Origin: an uncultured Bacteroidales bacterium | GTDB taxonomy: Bacteria; Bacteroidota; Bacteroidia; Bacteroidales; FEN-979 | Length of the DNA: 64,000 bases | Assembly (NCBI GenBank): GCA_903887775.1 | Contig: CAISRB010000019.1 | Location: 1 to 64,000 of the forward strand | Direction of reading: 5' to 3' | Part shown: in pieces, positions 34,282 to 43,587 of the stretch | Layout: the number at the start of each line of letters is the position of its first letter | Numbering within the stretch: position 1 is the first letter of the stretch | Program-made: the position numbers and the translations under genes | The notes under the pieces: model-generated | Seen by the model: only the letters and a program-made list of their open reading frames with translations | Told to the model about the DNA's origin: nothing | Databases searched by the model: none

Positions 34282-35232
34282 CTACCAGGGTAAATTATTC
34301 AGGTCTACATTCCCACCTGAAAAAATCAGGCCGACATGTTTGCCTTCAATGTTAATTTTGTTTTCGATGATTGCTGCAAATGGTACTGCGGATGAGGGTT
34401 CTACAATAATTTTCATCCTTTCCCATATGAACTTCATCGCGTTGATGATGCTTTCCTCGCTCACAGTGACTATTTCATTTACATATTTCAGAATGATAGG
34501 AAAAGTGAGGCTCCCGAGTGAAGTTCTTAAACCGTCGGCTATGGTTTGCGGGTCAACCGATGGCATGAAAGTACCTGAAGCGAACGATCTGAAGGCATCG
34601 TTGGCCTGTTCGGGTTCAGCTGCTATCACCCTGATCCCTTTCGAAAAGTAAAAAGCCGAAAGAGCAGTCCCGCTTAACAGCCCGCCGCCGCCCACGGGGG
34701 CAATTATTGTATCGAGAAACGGGATCTCTTCGATCAGTTCCAGGGCTGATGTAGCCTGGCCGGCAATAATACGATAGTCGTTGTAAGGATGGATCTCAAC
34801 AGCCCCTGTTTCTTCAATGACCCTGAGCAGGGTCTTTTCGCGGGAAGAAAGTGTAGGTTCACAAAATGTGATCCTGCCCCCATATCCTTTAACAGCTTCC
34901 ACCTTTACCGGTGATGAATTTGAGGGCATGACAATGTAAGCATTCGCTCCTGAAAGGGCTGCTGCCCATGCAAGCGCCTGGGCATGATTCCCGCTCGAAT
35001 GGGTTGCGACTCCTTTTTCGAAGGCGGCATGATCAAGGCTTCTCACGGCATTGGTTGCGCCTCTCGCTTTAAAAGCACCGACTTTCTGAAAGTTCTCGCA
35101 CTTGAAGAAGATGTCGGAACCGAACATCCTGTTGATTGTGGCAGAAGTCAGAACCGGTGTACGGTTAATGAATGGTTTGATACGCTCATGAGCGGCCCTG
35201 ATATGCCCGGCTGTTGGAAAACATGTTGTCAT
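34282..35232 (-). CDS. Threonine/serine dehydratase-like PLP enzyme
   Basis: 316 residues, ATG start. Fold type II PLP enzyme: the Schiff-base Lys is in FKARGATNA (about 52-60), SSGNHAQALAWAA follows, and the phosphate loop is VGGGGLLSG (about 178-186). It lacks the C-terminal ACT-like regulatory domain of biosynthetic IlvA, so it is closer to catabolic threonine dehydratase or serine racemase. The reaction is probably deamination of threonine or serine to a 2-oxo acid. Confidence 0.85.
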   Translation of the reverse strand: MTTCFPTAGHIRAAHERIKPFINRTPVLTSATINRMFGSDIFFKCENFQKVGAFKARGATNAVRSLDHAAFEKGVATHSSGNHAQALAWAAALSGANAYIVMPSNSSPVKVEAVKGYGGRITFCEPTLSSREKTLLRVIEETGAVEIHPYNDYRIIAGQATSALELIEEIPFLDTIIAPVGGGGLLSGTALSAFYFSKGIRVIAAEPEQANDAFRSFASGTFMPSVDPQTIADGLRTSLGSLTFPIILKYVNEIVTVSEESIINAMKFIWERMKIIVEPSSAVPFAAIIENKINIEGKHVGLIFSGGNVDLNNLPW

Positions 35233-35248
35233 TGTTTTGTGATTTGCA

Positions 35249-35704
35249 TCACCTTATATCTTCAATTAACCTGTCACAGGCTGTGTCCAGCAGCAGGTAT
35301 GTTTTTTCAAAAGCCTCCAGATCATCATACCATGGATCATCAATCGGCAGGTCTTTTCCGGGGTACACAAGGTTAAGAAAATAATCAATCTTTTTCATGT
35401 CATCATCAGTCCTCGCCATCCTGGATATATTATAATAATGTGAGGAGTCCATCACATAGATCCTGTCATAATTGTCAAAATCCTGTTTCATGAATGTCCT
35501 GGCAATATGAGTGGAAATATCAATCCCGTATTTCCTGCTGACAAGCTGGGCCCTTTTGTCGGGATGATCGCCTGTATGAAACGATTCAAACCCGCATGAG
35601 TCAACTTCAGCCCTGATACCGGCAGCATTAAGTTTGTGCCTGAGAATGCCTTCAGCCATAGGCGACCGGCAGATATTACCGGTGCAGACAAAAAGGATTT
35701 TCAT
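35249..35704 (-). CDS. Low-molecular-weight protein-tyrosine phosphatase
   Basis: 151 residues when started at the ATG at 35704, which gives the canonical start MKILFVCTGNICRSPMAEG; the open frame extends upstream into dnaA but that part has no sense. The P-loop CxxxxxR is at residues 7-13 (CTGNICR), and the general acid is in DDPWYDD near residue 118. In bacteria it often reverses tyrosine phosphorylation in exopolysaccharide control. It lies 13 bp after dnaA. Confidence 0.92.
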   Translation of the reverse strand: MKILFVCTGNICRSPMAEGILRHKLNAAGIRAEVDSCGFESFHTGDHPDKRAQLVSRKYGIDISTHIARTFMKQDFDNYDRIYVMDSSHYYNISRMARTDDDMKKIDYFLNLVYPGKDLPIDDPWYDDLEAFEKTYLLLDTACDRLIEDIR

Positions 35705-35717
35705 GAGAAAAAGATCG

Positions 35718-37154
35718 TTATAGTTTGATGCGCTTGTCAAGCTCTTCAACGAACTGGCGGAACTGCTTATCCGTTTCCACAAGATTATTGACCGTACGGC
35801 AGGCGTGCAGAACAGTTGCGTGATCCTTGTTTCCACAGTGAAGGCCGATACTTGCGAGTGAGGATTTTGTGTGCTTCTTCGAGAAGTACATCGAAAGCTG
35901 CCTGGCCTGTACGATCTCACGTTTGCGGGTCTTTGAATGGATCATTTCTATCGGGATGTTGAAATAATCGCAGACAACCTTCTGAATATAATCAATGGAG
36001 ATCTCCCTTGAAGTGTTTTTGACAAACTTGTCAATCATCTGCTTTGCAAGATCCAGGGTGATTGTCTTTTTGTTAAGAGAAGACTGCGCAAGCAGGGAAA
36101 TCAGAGCTCCTTCAAGTTCCCTTACATTCGTGTTAATGCTGTATGCCAGGTATTCCACAACTTCGGGGGGAATGACGATCCCGTCATTGTATAGTTTCTT
36201 CTGAAGAATGGCAATACGGGTTTCCAGGTCAGGAACCTGCAAATCGGCCGATAATCCCCATTTGAAGCGGGAAAGCAGGCGTGGTTCAATACCTTTCATT
36301 TCAACAGGAGGCTTGTCTGCAGTAAGGACGATCTGATTGCTCTTCTGATGAAGATGATTGAAAATATGGAAAAAAACATCCTGTGTTTTTTCTTTGCCGG
36401 CCAGGTTATGGATATCATCAATAATGAGCACATCGATCATCTGGTAGAAGTGAATGAAATCATTCTGGTTGTTATTCTTAACCGAATCGATGAATTGATT
36501 GATGAACTGGTCGGTGGTCACATAGAGAACGGTCTTATCGGGAAAACTGTTCTTAACCTGCAGCCCGATTGCATGGGAGAGGTGAGTCTTGCCAAGACCT
36601 GTATTACTGTATAAGAGGAGAGGGTTGAATGCTGTTTTTCCGGGGTTGCTTGCGACTGCGAAACCGGCAGACCTTGCAAGGCGGTTGCAATCACCTTCAA
36701 TGAAATTTTCAAAAGAATAGCTTTCGATAAGCTGTGAGTTTACCTTGATCTTCTTCAAACCCGGGATAATAAATGGGTTCGGGATCTCTTTCGAGGTCCC
36801 CCTGTTAAGATCGATAGGCATTGAAACCGCAGGGTTCGCAGTGGCTTTCTTTTCCGAGGTTGGGACATTTATCGTGAATGGACCGGGATCAGTTTCTGAG
36901 TTGTCCACGATGATACTGTATTCCAACCTGCCCTTATCTCCGAGTTCTTTTTTGATTGTCTTTTTCAGTAATCCAATGTAGTGCTCCTCTAGCCATTCAT
37001 AAAAAAACTGGCTGGGAACCTGGATCGTAAGCACACTATCTTTTAGCTTCACAGGCTTAATAGGAAGGAACCATGTTTTAAAGCTTTGATAGTTGATATT
37101 GTCCTTAATAACCTTTAGGCAATTTTCCCAAACTTCAACAACGTTCTTTTCCAT
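35718..37154 (-). CDS. dnaA: Chromosomal replication initiator DnaA
   Basis: 478 residues, ATG start. Domain I is about 1-90 (CLKVIKDNINYQSFKTWFLPIKP), followed by a linker. The AAA+ domain III (about 140-345) has Walker A NTGLGKTHLSHA and Walker B VLIIDDIHNL. Domain IV (about 370-478) carries the DnaA signature NKDHATVLHACRTV, which reads DnaA boxes. It opens oriC and loads the helicase. A 383-bp AT-rich non-coding stretch lies upstream. Confidence 0.96.
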   Translation of the reverse strand: MEKNVVEVWENCLKVIKDNINYQSFKTWFLPIKPVKLKDSVLTIQVPSQFFYEWLEEHYIGLLKKTIKKELGDKGRLEYSIIVDNSETDPGPFTINVPTSEKKATANPAVSMPIDLNRGTSKEIPNPFIIPGLKKIKVNSQLIESYSFENFIEGDCNRLARSAGFAVASNPGKTAFNPLLLYSNTGLGKTHLSHAIGLQVKNSFPDKTVLYVTTDQFINQFIDSVKNNNQNDFIHFYQMIDVLIIDDIHNLAGKEKTQDVFFHIFNHLHQKSNQIVLTADKPPVEMKGIEPRLLSRFKWGLSADLQVPDLETRIAILQKKLYNDGIVIPPEVVEYLAYSINTNVRELEGALISLLAQSSLNKKTITLDLAKQMIDKFVKNTSREISIDYIQKVVCDYFNIPIEMIHSKTRKREIVQARQLSMYFSKKHTKSSLASIGLHCGNKDHATVLHACRTVNNLVETDKQFRQFVEELDKRIKL

Positions 37155-37537
37155 TAATTCAATTTACCTTGAATGGTTTTAGAAATAAAAAACAAGCATT
37201 AAAAGTCAAGGTATAGGATTTTATCCGCTAGTTTAAAATCCTTAAGAAAGATGTACCTGATTCAATTAACAAAAGTGAACAAAAAAAAGTTTAAAAAAAA
37301 ATTATTTTTGACTTGATTATTAGAAATTTTTAGCTATGGTTTGTTAATTTTTAATTCATTTAAAACTCCCGCTAATTCTGATAGTTTGTTAAATGTCAGA
37401 GGATTGTTGGCTGGCTTATTGGCAGTATTCAATGTTCTTTGGAATGTTTCTAAATTTCGTTGTCATTCTTTTCCAAACACTTAGCAAAATCACTTTTTTT
37501 TTAATTATAAAACAGACTCATTATAAATATAAAACAT
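37155..37537. other. AT-rich non-coding region upstream of dnaA
   Basis: The 383 bp between dnaA and yigZ contain A- and T-runs and no plausible gene. No cluster of DnaA boxes (TTATNCACA) was seen on either strand, so there is no support for calling an origin here. It presumably holds the dnaA promoter, but no clear TAnnTTTG was found on the - strand. Confidence 0.6.
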
Positions 37538-38158
37538 TCATCCATCAGGCGTATCTAATGATGTAGATATGTTTCGAATTCTTATAAGTTTCTTCATTAC
37601 CTTGTCAAGCCTGCTTAAACGAACGCGAAGGGTCATCCTGCATTCATTATCGAAATGCTGGTTTACGAGCTCAAGCTCCTCTTCTTTCTGTATCCGCATC
37701 ACCTCGTTCATATTCTCATAACGAAAGGAAACAATCATATTCTGGGCAATCACCTTCTCGGCTTTGCCTGCATTATCAAGGGCTTCTGATGCCGCCTGCC
37801 TGTAAGCATGTATCAGGCCTGGGATACCAAGTTTGGTGCCTCCGAAGTACCTTATCACGATAACAAGAGTGTCTGAAACAGACCTCGACAGGATCTGTCC
37901 ATAAATAGGCCTTCCGGCAGAACCCGATGGCTCTCCGTCATCATTGAAGCGGAAAGTCTCCTGCGACGGGCCAAGGCAATATGCATAGCAGTGATGGTTG
38001 GCATCATGGTAGGTTTTTCTGATGCTCCCCAGTATTTCCTTCACCTCAGTTTCAGAAGCGGCGGGAAATGCAAGGCCGATGAATTTACTTGCTTTTTCGC
38101 GGTAAGTGGATTCTCCTTTACGCGCAACAGTGAAATAGATATCGGAGGGTTCACTCAT
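37538..38158 (-). CDS. YigZ/IMPACT family protein
   Basis: 206 residues from the ATG at 38158 (MSEPSDIYF); the open frame extends 26 codons further but into a non-homologous hydrophobic stretch. UPF0029 N-terminal domain with YREKASKFIGLAFP, DGEPSGSAGRPI and VVIRYFGGTKLGIPGL. The C-terminal domain is a ferredoxin-like EF-G domain V-type fold. IMPACT proteins bind ribosome- or translation-linked factors; the role in bacteria is not settled. Divergent from prmC. Confidence 0.88.
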   Translation of the reverse strand: MSEPSDIYFTVARKGESTYREKASKFIGLAFPAASETEVKEILGSIRKTYHDANHHCYAYCLGPSQETFRFNDDGEPSGSAGRPIYGQILSRSVSDTLVIVIRYFGGTKLGIPGLIHAYRQAASEALDNAGKAEKVIAQNMIVSFRYENMNEVMRIQKEEELELVNQHFDNECRMTLRVRLSRLDKVMKKLIRIRNISTSLDTPDG

Positions 38159-38226
38159 CCAGCTAAGGTACAGAATTAAGAACATCCACGAACAGGCCTT
38201 CAGCCATTTTATATTAATTTCGCGGC

Positions 38227-39105
38227 ATGAATGCATCAGGCCTTACAGCAAAGGAAATCCGCCAGTCATTTCATGCCGGGCTGAAAGAGATGTACGATGC
38301 TGATGAGATAAACAGCATTATCTATCTTTTATTTGAAGAATTTGTGGGCTGGTCAAAGACGATGCTGCATCTGGAACCCGGTAAGATGCTTGCCATTGCT
38401 GAATCAGCAAGGTTTTCGGATGCCCTGGCCAGACTGGCCGGGGGATGCCCGGTACAATATATTACAGGTAAGGCCAGCTTTAACGAACTGCAGTTTGGAG
38501 TCAATCCGTCTGTTCTGATCCCCAGGCCTGAAACTGCTGAACTGGCCGCACTTCTTGTACAAACACTGAGAACTATCGACCTGAGCGGTTTCTCGGCGAT
38601 GGACCTGGGAACAGGCTCAGGATGTCTGGCAATTTACCTTAAGAAACATCTTCCTGCCATCAGCATGCATGGCATTGATATTTCTGAGGAAGCACTCGTT
38701 ACCGCCCGTTCAAATGCCAGGCTCCACGAGACCGAAATTAATTTCTGCAAGGGAGATATTCTTCATGCTGCCGGATCATTTGCCGGGAAAACATTGAACC
38801 TGGTTGTGAGTAATCCGCCCTATGTCACGATGAAAGAAAAGCATGCGATGAAGCAGAATGTAAGGGATTATGAACCTCACTCAGCCTTGTTTGTGCCGGA
38901 TGAAACTCCTTTACTGTATTACCGTTCGATTGCCGGGTACTCGAAAACATGCCTGGCCAACGGCGGGCTGCTGTATCTTGAGATCAACGAGGCGTTTGGT
39001 CAGGAGATGATAAATTTGCTTGACTCATCAGGATTCCGGGATGTGATGCTAATGAAGGATTTCCGTGGCAGGGACCGCTTCATCAAAGCAGGCATAAGTA
39101 AGTAA
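38227..39105 (+). CDS. prmC: Peptide chain release factor N5-glutamine methyltransferase
   Basis: 292 residues, ATG start. An N-terminal helical domain binds the release factor. The Rossmann methyltransferase domain has the SAM motif DLGTGSGCLAI (about 122-132) and the catalytic NPPYV (about 198-202). It methylates the Gln of the GGQ loop in RF1 and RF2. Only about 70 bp separate it from the divergent yigZ. Confidence 0.93.
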   Translation: MNASGLTAKEIRQSFHAGLKEMYDADEINSIIYLLFEEFVGWSKTMLHLEPGKMLAIAESARFSDALARLAGGCPVQYITGKASFNELQFGVNPSVLIPRPETAELAALLVQTLRTIDLSGFSAMDLGTGSGCLAIYLKKHLPAISMHGIDISEEALVTARSNARLHETEINFCKGDILHAAGSFAGKTLNLVVSNPPYVTMKEKHAMKQNVRDYEPHSALFVPDETPLLYYRSIAGYSKTCLANGGLLYLEINEAFGQEMINLLDSSGFRDVMLMKDFRGRDRFIKAGISK

Positions 39106-39139
39106 AGGCCTGGAAATATTTGTGTTTTTTATTTTGGTC

Positions 39140-39811
39140 CTAGTGTTCAGGTCTGTCCCCGAAAACAGATGAACCGATCCTGACCATCGTACTGCCTTCC
39201 TGCATAGCCAGTTCATAGTCACCCGACATGCCCATCGAGAGTTCGCTGAATTCTCCGTCGGGCCGGAAGAACCTGGCCTTGATCTTCGTAAAGCTGTCCC
39301 TGAGGTGTTTGAATTCCTGCCTGATCAGATCCTGATCATCAGTAAATGTAGCCATTCCCATCAGTCCCCGGATCCGTATATGTTTCATAGCCTTAAATTC
39401 AGTGGAATCCAACAGCTGAATTGCTTCCGTGAGATCAAGGCCGAATTTAGTCTCTTCCGTCGCAATATGGAACTGAAGGAGACAGGAGATTACCCTTTCG
39501 ATTTTCCCGGCTTCCTTATCAACCTCTTTGAGCAGCTTCAAACTGTCGACGCTATGGATCATATCGATAAACGGTACGATCAACCTTACTTTGTTGGTCT
39601 GTAAATGGCCTATAAAATGCCACTGGATATCGGAGGGAAGGGTGGAAGCTTTTGTAATAAGTTCCTGTACCTTGTTTTCACCAAAAGCTCTCTGGCCGGC
39701 TGAATATGCTTTCATAATGGTTTCAGGGCTCTGTGTTTTTGAAACAGCAATAAGCTTTATTTCCGGAGGGATGGAACGGCCAAGTGACTCAAGATTTTCC
39801 CTGATATTCAT
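39140..39811 (-). CDS. YggS family PLP homeostasis protein
   Basis: 223 residues from the ATG at 39811 (MNIRENLESL). Alanine racemase-like TIM barrel without the second domain. The PLP Lys is in LIAVSKTQS (about 25-33), WHFIGHLQTNKV is present, and GMSGDYELAM is near the C-terminus. It binds PLP and affects amino acid balance; no catalytic reaction is established. Confidence 0.93.
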   Translation of the reverse strand: MNIRENLESLGRSIPPEIKLIAVSKTQSPETIMKAYSAGQRAFGENKVQELITKASTLPSDIQWHFIGHLQTNKVRLIVPFIDMIHSVDSLKLLKEVDKEAGKIERVISCLLQFHIATEETKFGLDLTEAIQLLDSTEFKAMKHIRIRGLMGMATFTDDQDLIRQEFKHLRDSFTKIKARFFRPDGEFSELSMGMSGDYELAMQEGSTMVRIGSSVFGDRPEH

Positions 39812-39840
39812 AATGCCTGAGAATGTAACAAAAGTAATCA

Positions 39841-39871
39841 TTTGTGCGTTTATGTCATTAACTTACCTTTG
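39841..39871 (+). promoter_or_regulatory. Promoter of the LTA-synthase-like gene
   Basis: TTTG (39841-39844), a 19-bp spacer and TACCTTTG (39864-39871), an exact Bacteroidota promoter match. The ATG follows 5 bp after the -7 box, so the transcript is probably leaderless or nearly so. Confidence 0.7.
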
Positions 39872-39876
39872 GCATC

Positions 39877-41742
39877 ATGAAAAAGCTTTTTCTGGGTTTT
39901 TTACGTCAGCTTGTTTTCTGGATATTGTTTTTCAATATTACCAGGCTGGTGTTTCTTGTTTATTACTCGGGACTGCTTTCAGTGGAGGGTATCAGGTTCA
40001 CAGAAGTAATGGGTGTCTTTTCCCACGCCCTCAAACTCGACCTGGCAACTGCCTGCTATTTCATGATCTTTCCTTTCCTGCTCATACTTCTTCAGTCATT
40101 CTGGAGCCCCAGATGGCTGAATATAATCAATAAGGTATACTCAGGTTTCATGATCTTCGTCTATTCCCTTAGTGCAGCTGCCGAGATGGGCATATATGCA
40201 GAATGGAAAACAAAGCTGACGTACAAAATCATCAAGTACCTTTCACATCCTTCTGAGATCTATAATTCAGCCGAGACAGGAACCTTCTTTTTTCTGCTGT
40301 TATTGTTTATTCTTATGTTCTCCGGGGGATTGTTTGCCTATCTCCGCTGGTTTTACCGGGACCTGATTAGGGAAAAGCTGCATTTCTGGCAATCGCTGGT
40401 TTTCGCAGTGGTTCTCCCTCCCTTATTGGTAATCGGGTTAAGGGGTGGTGTTCAGCAGATCCCGATCAACCAGAGCCAGTCGTACTTCTCTGATCACAAT
40501 ATCCTGAACCTGGCGGCGGTGAATAATGCCTTCAACCTTTATATAAGCATTTTCGAGAACCTCGGAAACATGAGGGAGAATCCTTTTCTGTTTATGGATG
40601 ACAGCCGGGCAGAGGCAATCATGAAAGACCTTTATGCCGTTAAGAAAGATACCACGATCTCTGTGCTCACGACTTCCAGGCCGAATGTTGTGATCCTGAT
40701 CATGGAAAGCTGGTCAGCCGACCTGGTCAGCGAGCTGGGAGGGGAAGCCGGGATAACCCCTCAATTCTCAAAACTTGCACAAGAAGGAATCCTCTTTAAT
40801 GCCATCTATGCATCAGGCTCCAGGTCGGAACAGGGCATGGCCTGTATTTTCGGGGGATTTCCAGCCCATCCTATTTCATCCATTACAGTACAGCCTGATA
40901 AGTTTGTGAAACTTCCAAGCCTGGTGAGGGAACTGAAAAAACAGAATTACAGTTCTGCGTTTTATTTCGGCGGCCAGCTGATCTACGGGAATATCAAGAG
41001 TTATATTATTTTCAACGGGTTTGACCAGATCATGGAAGGAGAAAATTTCCCGGCCCCGATCCCACGCGGCAAACTCGGGATACATGATGAATTCTCACTT
41101 GGCTATCTGGTGAATGATCTTCATAATTTCAAACAGCCGTTCTTTGCATCCCTGTTCACTGTTTCCACGCATTCTCCCTGGGACCAGCCTTTTCCAAAAC
41201 CATTGAAATGGGGTGGCAACGAGCAGGAATATATCAATGCAGCTTATTATACAGACCACTGCCTTCTGGAGTTTTTCACCAAAGCCAGACAAAAAGCCTG
41301 GTTCCCGAATACCTTATTTATTATAGTAGCCGACCACAGCCATAACTCATACAGGAACTGGCATCCTGAATCGAGGGAATATCATAAAATTCCTCTTTTG
41401 TTTTATGGGGAAGTCATTAAACCTGAGTTTCGCGGAAAAACCTGCCTCAAACTCGGAAACCAGCATGATATAGCCTCCACTTTGCTGGCCCAGATGGGTC
41501 TGCCGTCAGCGGCCTTTAAATACAGTAAAAACCTTTTTAACCCTTATTCAGGTGAATTTTCATATTATTCAACTGAAGATGGGGCCGGCTGGATCCATGA
41601 CATGAACTATTATACCTTTGAATCCCATCCGCCCATGCGCTACTGGTGGAATTCGTTTACACGAGGCGCCGACAGCACTGTGTACATAAATGAAGCAAAG
41701 GCCTACCTACAGACAGTGTTCGGGGAGTATATGAAGGATTGA
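39877..41742 (+). CDS. LTA synthase-like membrane sulfatase (phosphoglycerol/phosphoethanolamine transferase type)
   Basis: 621 residues, ATG start. Five transmembrane helices lie in the first ~210 residues. A periplasmic alkaline-phosphatase-fold domain follows (about 265-600): VVILIMESWSADLV (first metal-binding Glu), ASGSRSEQGMACIFGGFP around the nucleophile, THSPWDQPF, and the metal-binding VADHSHNS. Gram-negative Bacteroidota make no lipoteichoic acid, so transfer of a phosphoglycerol or phosphoethanolamine head group to a glycolipid or glycan is inferred. Confidence 0.85.
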   Translation: MKKLFLGFLRQLVFWILFFNITRLVFLVYYSGLLSVEGIRFTEVMGVFSHALKLDLATACYFMIFPFLLILLQSFWSPRWLNIINKVYSGFMIFVYSLSAAAEMGIYAEWKTKLTYKIIKYLSHPSEIYNSAETGTFFFLLLLFILMFSGGLFAYLRWFYRDLIREKLHFWQSLVFAVVLPPLLVIGLRGGVQQIPINQSQSYFSDHNILNLAAVNNAFNLYISIFENLGNMRENPFLFMDDSRAEAIMKDLYAVKKDTTISVLTTSRPNVVILIMESWSADLVSELGGEAGITPQFSKLAQEGILFNAIYASGSRSEQGMACIFGGFPAHPISSITVQPDKFVKLPSLVRELKKQNYSSAFYFGGQLIYGNIKSYIIFNGFDQIMEGENFPAPIPRGKLGIHDEFSLGYLVNDLHNFKQPFFASLFTVSTHSPWDQPFPKPLKWGGNEQEYINAAYYTDHCLLEFFTKARQKAWFPNTLFIIVADHSHNSYRNWHPESREYHKIPLLFYGEVIKPEFRGKTCLKLGNQHDIASTLLAQMGLPSAAFKYSKNLFNPYSGEFSYYSTEDGAGWIHDMNYYTFESHPPMRYWWNSFTRGADSTVYINEAKAYLQTVFGEYMKD

Positions 41743-41845
41743 TCCCGGATGGCAGCCGGAACGAGCGAAGCAATTCAAACAAGCCGCATCAGGTGGAGCA
41801 ACGCGAACCGCAGCGGCGGTGTGAATTTGTAAGCGTCAGCAAGGT

Positions 41846-43093
41846 CTATTCCAGACTGTGGACGACGAGTCCTGACCTGAGTTTTGGTTCAAACCAGGTC
41901 GTTTTAGGCGGCATGATATTCCCGGAATCGGCTATATCGATCAGTTGTTTCATCGAAACGGGGTATAAAGCAAATGCAGCTTTCATTTCCCCACTGTCAA
42001 CACGCTTCATCAGTTCGCCGAGTCCTCTTATGCCTCCGACGAAATCTATGCGGTTGGAAGTCCTGAGGTCTTTTATATCCAGGATCTCGTCAAGGACAAG
42101 TTTTGAAAGGATGGTCACATCCAGGACGCCGATGGGGTCGGAATCATTGTATGTGCCGGGTTTTGCCGAAAGCGAGTACCATTTACCCTCGGTATACAGG
42201 CTGAAATTATGCAGTTTTGATGGTTTGCAGATTTCCCTGCCTTTTTCTTCGATTACAAAGACCTTCCCGAGTTTCTCAAGCAGTTGTTCTTTTGTAAGAC
42301 CGTTAAGATCTTTCACAACCCTGTTGTAATCAATGATTGAAAGCTGGTTGTCGGGAAAATGGACTGCAAGGAAATAATTATATTCTTCGTTCCCCTTGTG
42401 AGCGGGATTATTATTCTTCTTCTCATTCCCGACAAGGGCGGCAGCAGCAGTACGGTGATGGCCATCGGCGACGTAGGTTGCTGGCACCTTTGCAAACAGC
42501 CGGGTTATAGCCGAAATGATACTGTTATCCTCAATGACCCAGAAATGATGGCCAATGCCGTCATCTGAAGTAAAATCATATACAGGCGCGTTGCTGCTTA
42601 CGAATTTCGAGACAATTTCATCGATTTCCCTGACTGCAGGATATGTAAAAAAAACCGGTTCCATGTTGGCATTGGTGATCCTGACATGCTTCATCCGGTC
42701 TTCTTCTTTGTCCTTCCTGGTAAGTTCATGTTTCCTGATAACACCATTCATGTAATCCGTAACACCTGCACAACCTACGATCCCGTATTGCGTTTTGCCA
42801 TTCATGGTCTGGGCGTAAATATAAAGATTCTCTTTCGTGTCGGGTTTCAGCCAGCCGTTACTTTTAAACATTATAAAATTTTCCCTTGCCATCTCATATA
42901 CCGGCCGGGTATGAATATCCAAGCCGTACGGAAGATCGATCTCTGGCTTGATAATATGCAGAAGAGAGTAAGGGTTGCCCTTTGCTTCTTCACGGGCTTC
43001 GTCTGAATTCAAGACATCATAAGGCCTTGATGCAAGATCTTTAACGATTTCTACAGGAGGTCGCAGACCTTTAAAAGCTTTAAGAATTGCCAT
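41846..43093 (-). CDS. DUF1015 family protein
   Basis: 415 residues, ATG start. Recognised as DUF1015 from KAFKGLRPP at the start, RPYDVLNSDEARE, and the ATYVADGHHRTAAA stretch (about 222-235), which resembles a ParB/Srx-type active loop. The family is associated in Bacteroidota and other phyla with serine biosynthesis and may be linked to serine kinase activity, but no reaction is established here. Last gene of the serC-serA operon. Confidence 0.85.
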   Translation of the reverse strand: MAILKAFKGLRPPVEIVKDLASRPYDVLNSDEAREEAKGNPYSLLHIIKPEIDLPYGLDIHTRPVYEMARENFIMFKSNGWLKPDTKENLYIYAQTMNGKTQYGIVGCAGVTDYMNGVIRKHELTRKDKEEDRMKHVRITNANMEPVFFTYPAVREIDEIVSKFVSSNAPVYDFTSDDGIGHHFWVIEDNSIISAITRLFAKVPATYVADGHHRTAAAALVGNEKKNNNPAHKGNEEYNYFLAVHFPDNQLSIIDYNRVVKDLNGLTKEQLLEKLGKVFVIEEKGREICKPSKLHNFSLYTEGKWYSLSAKPGTYNDSDPIGVLDVTILSKLVLDEILDIKDLRTSNRIDFVGGIRGLGELMKRVDSGEMKAAFALYPVSMKQLIDIADSGNIMPPKTTWFEPKLRSGLVVHSLE

Positions 43094-43110
43094 CTGTTAT
43101 ACCAATTGTT

Positions 43111-43545
43111 TCATTCATTGTCATCATCATCATGATCATTCCCCGGCTCCCCGGTTTTGACACTCCTTTGCAAAGAACCTATCAGTGCGCCGATCATCTT
43201 CGTCATTTCCATCAACTGATTCTTCGATTCATCATAGTGTTTCTGAGTGAGTATGTTCCGGTGAAAGGCAAGTGTAGTCAGCACCACGCATTCCCTGACG
43301 GAACTTTTTGCCATTTTCAGGTAGTAAACAAACTGACTTTTGTTCCTTGATGAGCCTTCGGCAATATTTAAAGAGATAGCCTGGGCAGATAACAGGAAAC
43401 GGTCAAAGAACGTTTTAATATAAGGGTCGGTACCGGCATTTTTTGCCATATCATATCCCCAGCTTATATATTCCAGCGATTTGTGATAGATCCTCAGATC
43501 TTCGAATCTGAAAAAAGTAGCAGGCTTATCTTGTCCGTTTTCCAT
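43111..43545 (-). CDS. Four-helix bundle protein (S23/IVS-like)
   Basis: 144 residues from the ATG at 43545; an upstream TTG at 43557 is less likely. FEDLRIYHKSLEY, then LLSAQAISLNIAEGSSRNK and FVYYLKMAKSSVRECVV, are the hallmark of the four-helix bundle family first seen in 23S rRNA intervening sequences. It ends in an acidic Asp/His-free tail EPGNDHDDDDNE. The function is unknown. It is inserted between serA and the DUF1015 gene, 42 bp after serA and 17 bp before DUF1015. Confidence 0.85.
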   Translation of the reverse strand: MENGQDKPATFFRFEDLRIYHKSLEYISWGYDMAKNAGTDPYIKTFFDRFLLSAQAISLNIAEGSSRNKSQFVYYLKMAKSSVRECVVLTTLAFHRNILTQKHYDESKNQLMEMTKMIGALIGSLQRSVKTGEPGNDHDDDDNE

Positions 43546-43587
43546 AGTTAAAGGCAATTTGTGAATGATTGATTGAGTTTTGACTGC

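Noticed and set aside
35705-35920. N-terminal extension of the tyrosine phosphatase frame into dnaA
   Set aside because: The family begins exactly at the ATG at 35704 (MKILFVCTGN); the extension lies inside dnaA and is not conserved-looking.
37155-37537. oriC next to dnaA
   Set aside because: AT-rich, but no cluster of DnaA boxes could be found by eye; a GC-skew or Ori-Finder analysis on the complete genome would decide.
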